From Chryseobacterium gleum (GTDB lineage Bacteria; Bacteroidota; Bacteroidia; Flavobacteriales_D; Sanyastnellaceae), in assembly GCA_945881835.1 (NCBI GenBank), contig CAMCVP010000001.1, positions 124,001 to 188,000 of the forward strand: a DNA stretch of 64,000 nt, given 5' to 3'. A program made the position numbers and the translations under genes. Shown here one piece after another: positions 54,529 through 63,674 of this stretch. The notes under the pieces were generated by a model. The model was not told the origin of the DNA and made no database searches. It saw only the letters and a list, made by a program, of their open reading frames with translations. Position 1 is the stretch's first letter; each line of letters opens with the position of its first letter.

Positions 54529-55871
54529 TGAAAAAGCGATTGGTCATACTTGGCGGAGGTGAGAGTGGTGCAGGAACAGCAGTGCTTGCGAAGAAGATGG
54601 GATACGACGTGTTTCTTTCGGATAAGGGTTTGTTGAAAGACAAGTACAAAGCTGAATTGAATTTACACGGCGTTGCTTTCGAAGAAGGAATGCACACAGA
54701 TGAATTAATTCTGAATGCAGACGAAGTCGTGAAGAGTCCGGGTATTCCGAATACAGCACGTTTGGTTGTTGCACTTCAAGAAAAAAATATTCCTGTGTTG
54801 TCTGAATTGGAATTTGCCTTTCGATATACACAAGCGAAACTGATTGCTATTACGGGTAGCAATGGGAAGACTACAACGACATTACTGACTTACCACATTT
54901 TGAAAAATGCTGGATTGAATGTAGGTCTTGGCGGTAATGTGGGAAAGAGTTTTGCACGTCAAGTGGCTGAAGAAAACTTCGATTACTATGTCCTAGAAGT
55001 TAGCAGTTTCCAGTTGGACAACATGTATTCGTTCAAGGCAGATATTGCTATTCTGACGAACATTACTCCCGATCATTTGGATCGTTACGATTACGATCTA
55101 AGTAAATATGCCGATGCGAAGTTGCGCATTGCGCGGAACCAAACATCAAACGATGTTTTTATTTTCAATGCTGACGATGCCATTACAGAAGAGACTATGG
55201 CAAGACATGTATTGAACGCCACCCTATTTCCTATTTCTATTCAATCTGGAAAGACCTACGAACAAGGAGGCTATTGCGACGAATCAAATTTCAACCTAAA
55301 CACAAACCATAATTTATTTACAATGAAAATCACGGAATTAGCATTACAAGGCAAGCACAACTTGCAAAACAGCATGGCAGCAGGAGCAGCAGCTCGCTTT
55401 TTGGAATTAAGAAAAGAAGTGGTTCGCGACAGTTTAATGAACTTCGAAAACATTGAACACCGTTTGGAGTTTGTGGCTAGTATTCATGGTATTCGTTTCA
55501 TTAATGACAGTAAGGCAACCAACGTGAATTCTACATGGTATGCATTGGAATCTGTGGATAAGCCAATCATATGGATCGCTGGTGGAACAGACAAAGGAAA
55601 CGATTATTCTGAACTGTCTGAATTGGTAAAATCGAAAGTGAAAGCTATTGTTTGCTTAACAAAAGATAGTTCTAAAATCAGAAAAGCATTCGGATCTATT
55701 GTGGATACGATTATTGATACAGACAGTGCTGAACAAGCGGTTCGTGTTTCTTACGACTTAGGAAAAGATGGAGACACTGTTTTGTTGTCACCAGCTTGTG
55801 CGTCGTTTGACTTGTTCGAGAACTACGAAGACAGAGGTCGCCAATTCAAAGTAGCCGTTAAGGGATTGTAA
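54528..55871 (+). CDS. murD: UDP-N-acetylmuramoyl-L-alanine:D-glutamate ligase MurD
   Basis: 447 residues. It adds D-glutamate in the cytoplasm. VILGGGESGAGTAVLAKK begins the UDP-binding domain, with the ATP loop AITGSNGKTTTTLL, VSSFQLDNMYSF, NITPDHLDRYDYDLSKYADAK, and the C-terminal NDSKATNVNSTWYALES. It starts in the last base of the mraY stop and precedes ftsW by 3 bases. Confidence 0.97.
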   Translation: MKKRLVILGGGESGAGTAVLAKKMGYDVFLSDKGLLKDKYKAELNLHGVAFEEGMHTDELILNADEVVKSPGIPNTARLVVALQEKNIPVLSELEFAFRYTQAKLIAITGSNGKTTTTLLTYHILKNAGLNVGLGGNVGKSFARQVAEENFDYYVLEVSSFQLDNMYSFKADIAILTNITPDHLDRYDYDLSKYADAKLRIARNQTSNDVFIFNADDAITEETMARHVLNATLFPISIQSGKTYEQGGYCDESNFNLNTNHNLFTMKITELALQGKHNLQNSMAAGAAARFLELRKEVVRDSLMNFENIEHRLEFVASIHGIRFINDSKATNVNSTWYALESVDKPIIWIAGGTDKGNDYSELSELVKSKVKAIVCLTKDSSKIRKAFGSIVDTIIDTDSAEQAVRVSYDLGKDGDTVLLSPACASFDLFENYEDRGRQFKVAVKGL

Positions 55872-55874
55872 GAC

Positions 55875-57053
55875 ATGCAGAAAATTTTTTCACATCTGAA
55901 GGGAGATCGCGTCATCTGGATGGTTGCACTTTTTTTGTGCACCATTTCGGTGTTGGCTGTGTACAGTGCAGTTTCTTCTTTGGTGTGGAAGGCAGAAGGT
56001 GGAAGCAGCGCTGGTGTTTTGGTGAAGCACGTATTTATGTTAGGGCTTGGTCTTGCCTGCATGTATGCCACTCATCTCTTGCCGCTCACCGTTTTCTCGC
56101 GAATAGGACAGTTAATGATTTGGGTGGTGATACCTCTTCTGATCTTTACGTTGTTCTTTGGTTCGAACATAAACAATGCAGACCGTTGGATTCGTATTCC
56201 CGGAATTGGGGTCACGTTTCAAACAAGTGATTTAGCAAAGTTGGTTTTAATCATTTATGTGGCTCGTCAGCTTACGGTTAAACGACAGATGCTTCACGAT
56301 TTCAAAAAGGGAGTTTTGCCTATTGTTCTTCCAATTGCAGCAGTTTGCGCGTTGGTCTTACCTGCGAACTTTTCTACAGCAGCATTGATTGGGTTTGTGT
56401 GTTTTTTAATGTTGGTGTTTGGCGGAGTTCCTTGGAAGCATTTGTTCAAGTTGATTGGCGCTGGAGTGGGTATTATCGTTTTAATTATTGCTGTGGGTGA
56501 ATTAGGTCCGGAAAAAATTCTTCCGCGATACAGCACATGGAAGAATCGTTTGATTGGAAAAGAGGTTCAAGCCGGAGCCATTGATGATTCGAAATACCAA
56601 ATTGAATTGGCGCAGTACGCCATTTATGAAGGAGGAATTATTCCGAAGGGTCCTGGTTCAGGAACGTCGAGAAACTTCTTGCCGCACCCCTATTCAGATA
56701 TGATTTATGCATTTATTATTGAAGAGTATGGTTCCATTTTAGGAGGAGCAATGGTAATGTTGATGTATGTTATTTTCTTGTTTCGGGTGATTCGAATATC
56801 TATACGAAGTCCGAAATATTTTGGCGGATTAACCGCATTAGGTCTTGGATTGGTGATATCTATTCAGGCGTTCATAAACATGGGAGTAGCTGTGAATTTA
56901 TTTCCAACAACAGGACAGCCATTGCCCATGGTAAGTATGGGAGGAACCTCTATTGTCTTTGTTGCCATTATGTTCGGGGTAATTCTAAGTATTTCAAAAA
57001 TGAGTGAAGACGAATCTGATCAGTCTGACGAATTTGAAGAATCGCCATTTTAA
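55875..57053 (+). CDS. ftsW: FtsW/RodA/SpoVE-family glycosyltransferase FtsW
   Basis: 392 residues with about ten membrane helices. SEDS proteins polymerise glycan strands from lipid II. RWIRIPGIGVTFQTSDLAKLVLI carries the conserved loop, followed by the large periplasmic loop with GPGSGTSRNFLPHPYSDMIYAFIIEEYG and the end motif FPTTGQPLPMVSMGGTS. Its place in the dcw cluster points to the division-specific FtsW rather than RodA. The C-terminus is acidic. Confidence 0.95.
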   Translation: MQKIFSHLKGDRVIWMVALFLCTISVLAVYSAVSSLVWKAEGGSSAGVLVKHVFMLGLGLACMYATHLLPLTVFSRIGQLMIWVVIPLLIFTLFFGSNINNADRWIRIPGIGVTFQTSDLAKLVLIIYVARQLTVKRQMLHDFKKGVLPIVLPIAAVCALVLPANFSTAALIGFVCFLMLVFGGVPWKHLFKLIGAGVGIIVLIIAVGELGPEKILPRYSTWKNRLIGKEVQAGAIDDSKYQIELAQYAIYEGGIIPKGPGSGTSRNFLPHPYSDMIYAFIIEEYGSILGGAMVMLMYVIFLFRVIRISIRSPKYFGGLTALGLGLVISIQAFINMGVAVNLFPTTGQPLPMVSMGGTSIVFVAIMFGVILSISKMSEDESDQSDEFEESPF

Positions 57054-57057
57054 TTTT

Positions 57058-58170
57058 ATGGGAAATAGAGAACTACATAGAGTTTTATTATCTGCTGGAG
57101 GAACGGGCGGACATATATTTCCAGCCATTGCAGTTGCGAATGAAATAAAATCACGTTTTCCTGAATGCGAGATTTTATTTGTTGGGGCGGAAGGAAAAAT
57201 GGAGATGGAAAAAGTTCCTCAAGCGGGATATAAAATTGTTGGACTTCCGATTGCTGGACTTCAACGAAAATTGACGCTTTCGAATTTTTTACTTCCAATT
57301 AAAATTTTGAAAAGCATGCTGAAGGCGAAATCTGTGGTGAAGGAGTTTCGTCCGGAAGTTGCTGTTGGATTTGGAGGCTATGCGAGCGGTCCAACGCTTC
57401 GCGCGGCGGGAACGGCAGGTGTTCCAACGGTATTGCAAGAACAGAATTCTTTCGCTGGGGTAACCAATAAATTGTTGGCGAAAAGAGCACAGGCTATATG
57501 CGTTGCTTATGAGGGAATGCATGCATTCTTTCAAGAAGATAAAATTCATCTAACGGGTAATCCTGTTCGGAAAGACTTTGTGAAGTTGCCTTATTCACAA
57601 TCGGAAGCACTGACAAAATTGAATTTCGATTCAACGAAAAAAACAATATTGATTATTGGTGGAAGTTTAGGAGCTAGAGCCGTGAACGCCGCGGTAGAAG
57701 CATCTATACAGGAATGGCTTACGAAAGGGTTTCAAGTGATTTGGCAGTGTGGCAAGATCTATAAATCGAATTTAGAATCGAAGTATAGCGGAACGGAAGG
57801 ATTGCTTTTATTCGATTTCATTCAGGATATGGCATTGGTTTATGCCGCGGCGGATCTTATCGTTTCTCGGGCGGGTGCCATGAGTGTTTCAGAGTTATCG
57901 TTGGTTGGAAAACCAGTAGTGTTTATGCCTTCTCCCAATGTGGCAGAAGATCATCAAACCAAAAATGCCATGGCTCTTGTTAGCAAGGGCGCTGCAGTGA
58001 TGGTGAAGGACAGTGAAGCGGAAGAGAAGTTGGCTGGAGTGGTTTCGGAATTGCTTCACAATGAAAATGAAATTTCAATATTGAAAAGAAATATTATAGC
58101 ATTCGCTCGTCCGAATGCAACAGAAGAAATTGTAGATACCTTAATTGAAGTGGTGTATGGAAAAGCGTGA
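57058..58170 (+). CDS. murG: UDP-GlcNAc:lipid I transferase MurG
   Basis: 370 residues from ATG 57058, 4 bases after the ftsW stop; a longer frame would overlap ftsW. It makes lipid II by adding GlcNAc. The glycine-rich LLSAGGTGGHIFPAIAVA is followed by GFGGYASGPTLRAA, QEQNSFAGVTNK, GGSLGARAVN, and the UDP-sugar site SRAGAMSVSELSLVGKP. The end overlaps the murC start by 14 bases. Confidence 0.97.
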   Translation: MGNRELHRVLLSAGGTGGHIFPAIAVANEIKSRFPECEILFVGAEGKMEMEKVPQAGYKIVGLPIAGLQRKLTLSNFLLPIKILKSMLKAKSVVKEFRPEVAVGFGGYASGPTLRAAGTAGVPTVLQEQNSFAGVTNKLLAKRAQAICVAYEGMHAFFQEDKIHLTGNPVRKDFVKLPYSQSEALTKLNFDSTKKTILIIGGSLGARAVNAAVEASIQEWLTKGFQVIWQCGKIYKSNLESKYSGTEGLLLFDFIQDMALVYAAADLIVSRAGAMSVSELSLVGKPVVFMPSPNVAEDHQTKNAMALVSKGAAVMVKDSEAEEKLAGVVSELLHNENEISILKRNIIAFARPNATEEIVDTLIEVVYGKA

Positions 58171-59545
58171 GTTAACCTGCGATGTGATGTATTTCTTAGG
58201 AATAGGAGGCATTGGCATGTCGGCACTTGCGCGCTATTTTCATCGCAAAGGAGTGCACGTGATGGGCTATGATCGCACTTCTACTGCACTAACCACAGAG
58301 CTTGAGTTGGAAGGAATTTCTGTTCAGTATGAAGACAGTGTCATGTCATTGCCGCAGTTGCTTCATTCCACACCAAAAGAAAAAATATTGATTGTCCGCA
58401 CACCTGCTGTTCCGAAGGACTCGTCGCAACTTCAGTATTTTCTTCAACATGAATTTAGAATTTGGAAGCGTAGCGAGTTGTTGGGATATATTACGCAGCT
58501 CGATGAAACCATTGCCATTGGCGGAACACACGGTAAGACGACCACTTCAACATTGGTGGCGCATATTCTTCATTCAACCATTGGATGCAATGCTTTTTTA
58601 GGTGGAATTTCTTCCAACTTTAAGAGTAATGTTTTGCTTTCAGACACTTCAAGAACAGTGGTGGAAGCCGATGAATTTGATCGAAGTTTCTTGACGTTGT
58701 ATCCCAAGATTTCAGCCTTAACTTCTATGGATGCCGACCATTTAGATATTTATGGAAATGAAGAAAGCATTCGCGAAGGGTTTCTTTTGTTTTTGAATCA
58801 GACTCGCGCAGATGGAAATGTGGTAGTGAAGAAAGAGTTGAATATTCACGATGAATTGAAGGCAGAGCGCTCGGGTGTTTTGACTTACAGTATCTTGTCG
58901 GACGCCGATTATTTCGCTTCGAATATTCGCATTGAAGAAGGTGCTTACGTTTTCGATTTTCATTCACCAAACGGTGAATTAGCAAATGTTCGTTTGGGAT
59001 TACCTGGAAGACATAATGTAGAAAATGCAGTGGTGGCGATGGCTTGCGCATTACTTGCAGGCGTTGCAATTCAAGATTTATCGAATGTACTGGCTAGTTT
59101 CAAAGGCGTTGCTCGAAGATTCGATGTGCGGTATAAAAGTGAGACTGGAGTCTATATAGACGACTACGCGCATCATCCGACCGAGTTATCTGCTGCCATT
59201 CGTTCGGTTCGAGAATTGTTTCCGGGCAAGCGTATTGTTGGGATTTTTCAACCGCATTTGTTCTCAAGAACAAGAGATTTTGCAGACGGATTTGCCGAGA
59301 GCTTAGCGCTTTTGGACGTGCCGATTTTGTTACCTATTTATCCAGCCCGTGAATTACCCATGGAGGGAATTGATTCACAATGGTTATTTGATAAAATTCA
59401 AAAGGACGAGAAATACTTAGTGGAGAAAGATGCCATCTTCACCTTGCTAAATAAACTGCAATTTGATGTGCTTTTAACGTTGGGTGCCGGTGATATTGAC
59501 ACCTTGGTTTCTCCGTTGGAAGTATATATGAAAGGACGTGTTTAA
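58157..59545 (+). CDS. murC: UDP-N-acetylmuramate:L-alanine ligase MurC
   Basis: 462 residues from ATG 58157. It adds the first L-alanine. The N-terminus FLGIGGIGMSALARYFHRKG and the ATP loop AIGGTHGKTTTSTLVAHI are clear, followed by VEADEFDRSFL, TSMDADHLDIYGN, and the DDYAHHPTELSAAI motif. The murG overlap of 14 bases and the ftsQ overlap of one base (TAATG) indicate coupled translation. Confidence 0.97.
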   Translation: MEKRELTCDVMYFLGIGGIGMSALARYFHRKGVHVMGYDRTSTALTTELELEGISVQYEDSVMSLPQLLHSTPKEKILIVRTPAVPKDSSQLQYFLQHEFRIWKRSELLGYITQLDETIAIGGTHGKTTTSTLVAHILHSTIGCNAFLGGISSNFKSNVLLSDTSRTVVEADEFDRSFLTLYPKISALTSMDADHLDIYGNEESIREGFLLFLNQTRADGNVVVKKELNIHDELKAERSGVLTYSILSDADYFASNIRIEEGAYVFDFHSPNGELANVRLGLPGRHNVENAVVAMACALLAGVAIQDLSNVLASFKGVARRFDVRYKSETGVYIDDYAHHPTELSAAIRSVRELFPGKRIVGIFQPHLFSRTRDFADGFAESLALLDVPILLPIYPARELPMEGIDSQWLFDKIQKDEKYLVEKDAIFTLLNKLQFDVLLTLGAGDIDTLVSPLEVYMKGRV

Positions 59546-60492
59546 TGAAAAATGAAAAAGTAAATACAGCTAAAAAATCTTCATGGTTCATGAGGGCTTT
59601 GGTGTTGGTGTTCTTTGTGTCTATGGGCGCTGGAACCCTTGTGCTGTGGGCTTTTTCTATTTCGAAACACAATACTCAGCCGGTTCCGGAAGTGCGTGTG
59701 AGTATTCAGCGCGGACAGAACGTTGAAGAGCTTATTACGAAGCAAGAAATTGATTCTATTATTCACAGTCACTTTGGTTTGCTTCAAGGAACTCCCATGA
59801 ATCAAATTGACGTGAGTGCTATTCAAGTGGCTGTGAATAGGCATCCAGCGATTCAGTCTTGTAACGTTTATTTGGGTGTAGATGGCGTTTTGAATTTGGA
59901 CATTCAGCAGCGTGCGCCGATGTTCAGAGTCATGAACAGTGATGGAAGCGGATTTTATGTAGACACCTTGGGACAGTCGTTTAATTTGTTAGATCGCGCG
60001 GTTGCTTTCGTTCCAATTTTTTCAGTAGAAGGTGTAATGGGGGCTATGCAATATCCGGCCACCAAGGAGTATTACGATGAAAATATCTTGGGCTTGACGA
60101 ACTTAGATGAATTGGTGACTTTTGGAAATCACATGAGACATAATTCCGAACTAAAAGATTGGACTGAGCATGTTCATTTGACTTCGATGGGAACGATAGA
60201 AGTCATTCCGCGCATTGGAAGGCATGTGATAGATTATGGAAGCGTTTACAATTTGGAAATGAAAACGAAAATGCTTTTTCAGTTTTATCGTTCTCAATTG
60301 TATATAACTGATTTGGAAAAGTACAGTCGGATTAATTTGAATTTTGAAAATCAGATTATTTGTGAGAAGCGCGGTGCTGAATTGTTTTCAGCACCCGTTG
60401 ACAGTCTATCAGCTTTGGCGAATAATACGCCCATTCTTATACCCAACGATTTAATACCAGCCGCTGCGCAAGCGGTTCAACAACCTCAATAA
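59545..60492 (+). CDS. ftsQ: Cell division protein FtsQ-like
   Basis: 315 residues. A short cytoplasmic part and one membrane helix (ALVLVFFVSMGAGTLVLWAF) are followed by a periplasmic region with a weak POTRA-like segment (VAVNRHPAIQSCNVYLGVDGVLNLDIQQRAP). Identity rests mainly on this layout and on its position between murC and ftsA, because FtsQ diverges fast. It would join FtsL and FtsB at the septum. A proline- and alanine-rich tail ends the protein. Confidence 0.85.
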   Translation: MKNEKVNTAKKSSWFMRALVLVFFVSMGAGTLVLWAFSISKHNTQPVPEVRVSIQRGQNVEELITKQEIDSIIHSHFGLLQGTPMNQIDVSAIQVAVNRHPAIQSCNVYLGVDGVLNLDIQQRAPMFRVMNSDGSGFYVDTLGQSFNLLDRAVAFVPIFSVEGVMGAMQYPATKEYYDENILGLTNLDELVTFGNHMRHNSELKDWTEHVHLTSMGTIEVIPRIGRHVIDYGSVYNLEMKTKMLFQFYRSQLYITDLEKYSRINLNFENQIICEKRGAELFSAPVDSLSALANNTPILIPNDLIPAAAQAVQQPQ

Positions 60493-60505
60493 TTATTTGA
60501 AGAAT

Positions 60506-62029
60506 ATGGAATATACTGACGCCTTTTACAACAGTCCAACCCCCGTTAACAAGGAGAAATTAGTAGTTGGAATTGACATTGGAACAACCAAGATTGCTTG
60601 TGTTGTAGGTAAAATAGATTCATTTGGAAAGGTTACCATTCTTGGTATTGGTCGCAGTAAAAGCGACGGTGTAAAGCGTGGGATAGTATTGAATATTGAT
60701 CAAACGGTTGCATCGATTAAAGAAGCCGTTCAAAAAGCTGAGATGGAATGTGGCATTAAGGTGCATCGAGTAAACGTTGGTATAGCTGGCCAGCACATTA
60801 AGAGTATTCAGCAGCCGGGTATTTATACGCGCAAGGATTTGGATACGGAGATTAACATGTCTGACTTGCAAGCGTTGAAGGAAGATATGTTTAAGATTCA
60901 CGTTCCAGCGGGCGAGTCTATTATTCACGTTATTCCGCAAGAGTATACTGTTGACACCGAAGGTGGAATTAAAGATCCAGTGGGAATGGCGGGCGTTCGT
61001 TTACAAGCTAATTTCCATATTATCACGGGTTCTCTTCCAGCCATTAAAAATATTTACCGTTGCGTGAAATTGGCGGGATTGGAAGTGGGTGAATTAACAC
61101 TAGAGCCAATCGCCAGCTCTGCAGCGGTTTTAAGTGAAGAAGAGAAAGAGGCAGGTGTTGCTTTGGTTGACATCGGTGGCGGAACAACAGATATTGCAAT
61201 ATTCTACGACGGACTGATTCGTCATACCGCTGTTATTCCTTTTGGAGGAAATATTTTGACGGAAGACATTAAGACGGGCTGTTCAATATTGAGCAAACAT
61301 GCAGAACAGTTGAAGGTTCAGTTCGGTTCGGCATTGCCTGCTGAAACGCAGAATGCGAAAGTAGTTGTTCCTGGATTGAATGGCAGATTACCGAAGGAGA
61401 TTACACTGGGTATGCTTTCAGGAATTATTGAGGCGCGCATGAAAGAGATTCTTGAGTTGGTTCATTTCGAAATTGTTCGCAGTGGCTATGAAAGAAAATT
61501 AATTGGCGGTATTGTGCTTACAGGTGGTGGTGCGCAATTGAAGCACATTAAGCAATTGGTTGAATACATTACAGGATTGGATTGTCGCATTGGTAAGCCA
61601 ATTGAGCATGTGGTTAATTATACAGACGAGTCGCAATTGCCACCTGCCCTTTCAACGGGTGTAGGTTTGGTAATAACGGGTGAAGAAAATGTGGGTGAAG
61701 ATTTCATCGAACGTGCTGTTGCAGAAGCTCAGTTGGAAGAAGTAACACTTCCGGATGAGATTGTAGAAACAGTAGGAAATGTTTCGTTGACGGAAGATTT
61801 CATGTCGTTCATGAATACAGAACTTAAGAATGACGAGCCATCGGCTGAGGAAGAAGTTGTTGCCGAGAGCAACGAAGAAACTACTGCCTCAGATGTCCAA
61901 AATGAGCGCGAAGAAGGCGAAAATCAAGAAGAAGTTGAAGAACCAATACGTAGACGTCGCAAGTCTTTTGGTGAAAGCATGTTAGGTCGTTTCAAAGGTT
62001 TCTTTGAAAACGACGAAGCAATGAATTAA
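60506..62029 (+). CDS. ftsA: Cell division protein FtsA
   Basis: 507 residues from ATG 60506. An actin-fold ATPase that tethers FtsZ to the membrane. VVGIDIGTTKIACVVGKI, the SHS2 insertion with HVIPQEYTVD, VDIGGGTTDIAIF, and GGIVLTGGGAQLKHIKQLV are all present. The acidic linker of about 65 residues ends in a basic amphipathic tail (SMLGRFKGFFEND) for membrane binding. ftsZ, which usually follows, is missing; the converging rlmD stop overlaps the ftsA stop. Confidence 0.96.
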   Translation: MEYTDAFYNSPTPVNKEKLVVGIDIGTTKIACVVGKIDSFGKVTILGIGRSKSDGVKRGIVLNIDQTVASIKEAVQKAEMECGIKVHRVNVGIAGQHIKSIQQPGIYTRKDLDTEINMSDLQALKEDMFKIHVPAGESIIHVIPQEYTVDTEGGIKDPVGMAGVRLQANFHIITGSLPAIKNIYRCVKLAGLEVGELTLEPIASSAAVLSEEEKEAGVALVDIGGGTTDIAIFYDGLIRHTAVIPFGGNILTEDIKTGCSILSKHAEQLKVQFGSALPAETQNAKVVVPGLNGRLPKEITLGMLSGIIEARMKEILELVHFEIVRSGYERKLIGGIVLTGGGAQLKHIKQLVEYITGLDCRIGKPIEHVVNYTDESQLPPALSTGVGLVITGEENVGEDFIERAVAEAQLEEVTLPDEIVETVGNVSLTEDFMSFMNTELKNDEPSAEEEVVAESNEETTASDVQNEREEGENQEEVEEPIRRRRKSFGESMLGRFKGFFENDEAMN

Positions 62030-63447
62030 TTTTTTTCGAACAGTGTCACTGCCTCTAAGTGTGAGGTGTGTGGAAACTGATCAACGAAACTAATTTTCTT
62101 CAAGTTATATCCTGAGAGAATAAGTGTCTCGCAATCTCTTGCTTGAGTGGCTGGATTGCATGAAATATAAACGATGCGCTTCGCGTCGAGTCCTATAACT
62201 TTTCTTAGCGTCTTAGGTGAAATTCCACCACGCGGCGGGTCAAGGACAAGCGTATTGATTTGATTTTGAAATTGCGGTTGTTCCAACAAGAATTTCCCTA
62301 CATCTGCTGCGAAGAATTCGATATTCGAAACGTTGTTTTCCTGGGCGTTTTTCTTTGCGTCGTCAATGGCAGCTTCCACAATGTCTACTCCTACAACCGG
62401 CAACGACGTTTTCTGCGCAATGAGTTGTCCGATTGTTCCTGTTCCGCAGAACAGATCGAGGATATATCCATTTGGAACTTCTTCCGGATTGCAGTAATCT
62501 ATGGCTTTGGTATAAAGTCTTTCAGCGCTTTTCGGATTGGTTTGAAAGAAGCTCTTCATGTTTACTTTGAACTTCAATCCCAATAAAATTTCTTCGATCT
62601 CCGAATTTCCATAGAGCAGGTGTGAAGAGCCATTCAAAGGCTCAGCACGGTCTCCTGTGTCGTCGTTCAGCGTATGAATAATTCCTCCGCAACGCTCTCC
62701 GAGTATATCTAAAACGAGTTTCACAAATCCATCGCGATCAAACTGTTCCAGTCCTTCCGATGAAGTAACAAGATTGATCAGAAGCAAGTCGTGTGTGAAT
62801 GATTTTCGAACCACAACATAGCGAAAGAATCCTTGGCGTTTCGGTGGATGCCAAGCAGGAAGTCCGCTGTTTATGCAAAAGGTGCGAATGCGATGCAGGT
62901 TGTTTTCGAATGTCGCATCGAAGAGACCCGATTCCGCATCCAGATTTTCAACCATCCACCATGTTCCTCTGTGCTTGAAACCTAATCCGAAATCATCGAG
63001 TTCCGTTTTGGTTGGAAGGTCATAGCGGATAGCGCTGAAGCTGTACTCCATTTTATTTCTGTAGTTCCAAACAGAAGGAGATTCAATGTATTCGTCGAAC
63101 AGTTCAGCAATGTTTTCAATTTTACCAATGCGCTTGTAGAGTTGAAGGCACGAATCTTTTTTCGCTTCGTGTTGCTTCTCTATGGGCCAAGCAGCGTATG
63201 GCGCGCCGGGAATGCGCTGGTAAGGCAAGTCTATTTCATCTGGAGAATTTTCAAGCACTTCAATCAATTTGCAATTTGCAAATCGCTTGTCGGACTTGAT
63301 CACTTGTGCACGCACGAGTTGTCCCGGGAATGTGTTTTCAACAAAAACAGTAAAATCGCCTTTGTCGGTTTTCAATAGCCCTATTCCATTGCCTCCAAAG
63401 GCAAAGCGGTCTATTTTAATGTCGAGTATTTGGTTTCTTTTTAGCAC
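62026..63447 (-). CDS. rlmD: 23S rRNA (uracil(1939)-C(5))-methyltransferase RlmD-like, lacking iron-sulfur cysteines
   Basis: 473 residues from GTG 63447. An N-terminal TRAM domain (IDRFAFGGNGIGLLKTDKG) is followed by the RNA methyltransferase core: SFFQTNPKSAERLY, LDLFCGTGTIGQLIA, LDPPRGGISPKTL, and the catalytic cysteine in YISCNPATQARDC. The CxxxxxCGGC cluster site of RlmD is replaced by PYQRIPGAPYAAWP, so a 4Fe-4S cluster is not expected. It could also be another RumA-type enzyme (RlmCD). Reading further upstream enters array E and is rejected. Confidence 0.85.
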   Translation of the reverse strand: MLKRNQILDIKIDRFAFGGNGIGLLKTDKGDFTVFVENTFPGQLVRAQVIKSDKRFANCKLIEVLENSPDEIDLPYQRIPGAPYAAWPIEKQHEAKKDSCLQLYKRIGKIENIAELFDEYIESPSVWNYRNKMEYSFSAIRYDLPTKTELDDFGLGFKHRGTWWMVENLDAESGLFDATFENNLHRIRTFCINSGLPAWHPPKRQGFFRYVVVRKSFTHDLLLINLVTSSEGLEQFDRDGFVKLVLDILGERCGGIIHTLNDDTGDRAEPLNGSSHLLYGNSEIEEILLGLKFKVNMKSFFQTNPKSAERLYTKAIDYCNPEEVPNGYILDLFCGTGTIGQLIAQKTSLPVVGVDIVEAAIDDAKKNAQENNVSNIEFFAADVGKFLLEQPQFQNQINTLVLDPPRGGISPKTLRKVIGLDAKRIVYISCNPATQARDCETLILSGYNLKKISFVDQFPHTSHLEAVTLFEKN

Positions 63448-63451
63448 GGGG

Positions 63452-63459
63452 CAAATATA
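63452..63459 (-). promoter_or_regulatory. -7 box of rlmD
   Basis: TATATTTG on the minus strand, 4 bases before GTG 63447; no clear -33 box, since array E begins at once upstream. A leaderless transcript starting near the GTG is predicted. Confidence 0.5.
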
Positions 63460-63462
63460 TGT

Positions 63463-63645
63463 GCGGAGCAAGATACTTTGTAAGATTCTTCGAAAGATGC
63501 TTTGCAAGATACTTTGTAAGATACTTTGTAAGATTCTTCGAAAGATGCTTTGCAAGATACTTCGTAAGATTCTCCGAAAGGTCTCGCGAAGCGTCTTGTG
63601 CAACATCTTGTGTAACATCTCGCGTAGCGTCTTGCGAAGCATTGA
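63463..63645. repeat. Palindrome array E: two converging halves, AAGAT linkers
   Basis: The left half (63463-63580) repeats AAGAT with AC-TTT-GT, TC-TTC-GA, GC-TTT-GC, AC-TTC-GT and TC-TCC-GA at a strict 12-bp period. The right half is the same type read on the minus strand (GC-TTC-GC, AAGAC, GC-TAC-GC, GAGAT, GT-TAC-AC, AAGAT, GT-TGC-AC) and matches array D. The array fills the divergent gap between rlmD and the DAEYKA-repeat gene. Confidence 0.88.
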
Positions 63646-63674
63646 TTATCTTCGTTGAAACAAAAAACACAGTT

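Noticed and set aside
63448-63642. Longer N-terminus of RlmD rich in LRxxLxxxL repeats
   Set aside because: It is the translation of array E. A GTG at 63447 directly before the TRAM domain and a -7 box at 63452 mark the true start.
63416-63670. Small gene on the minus strand with QDATRDVTQD repeats
   Set aside because: It is an open frame produced by array E, whose 12-bp period leaves several frames free of stops. It has no promoter or conserved domain and overlaps rlmD.
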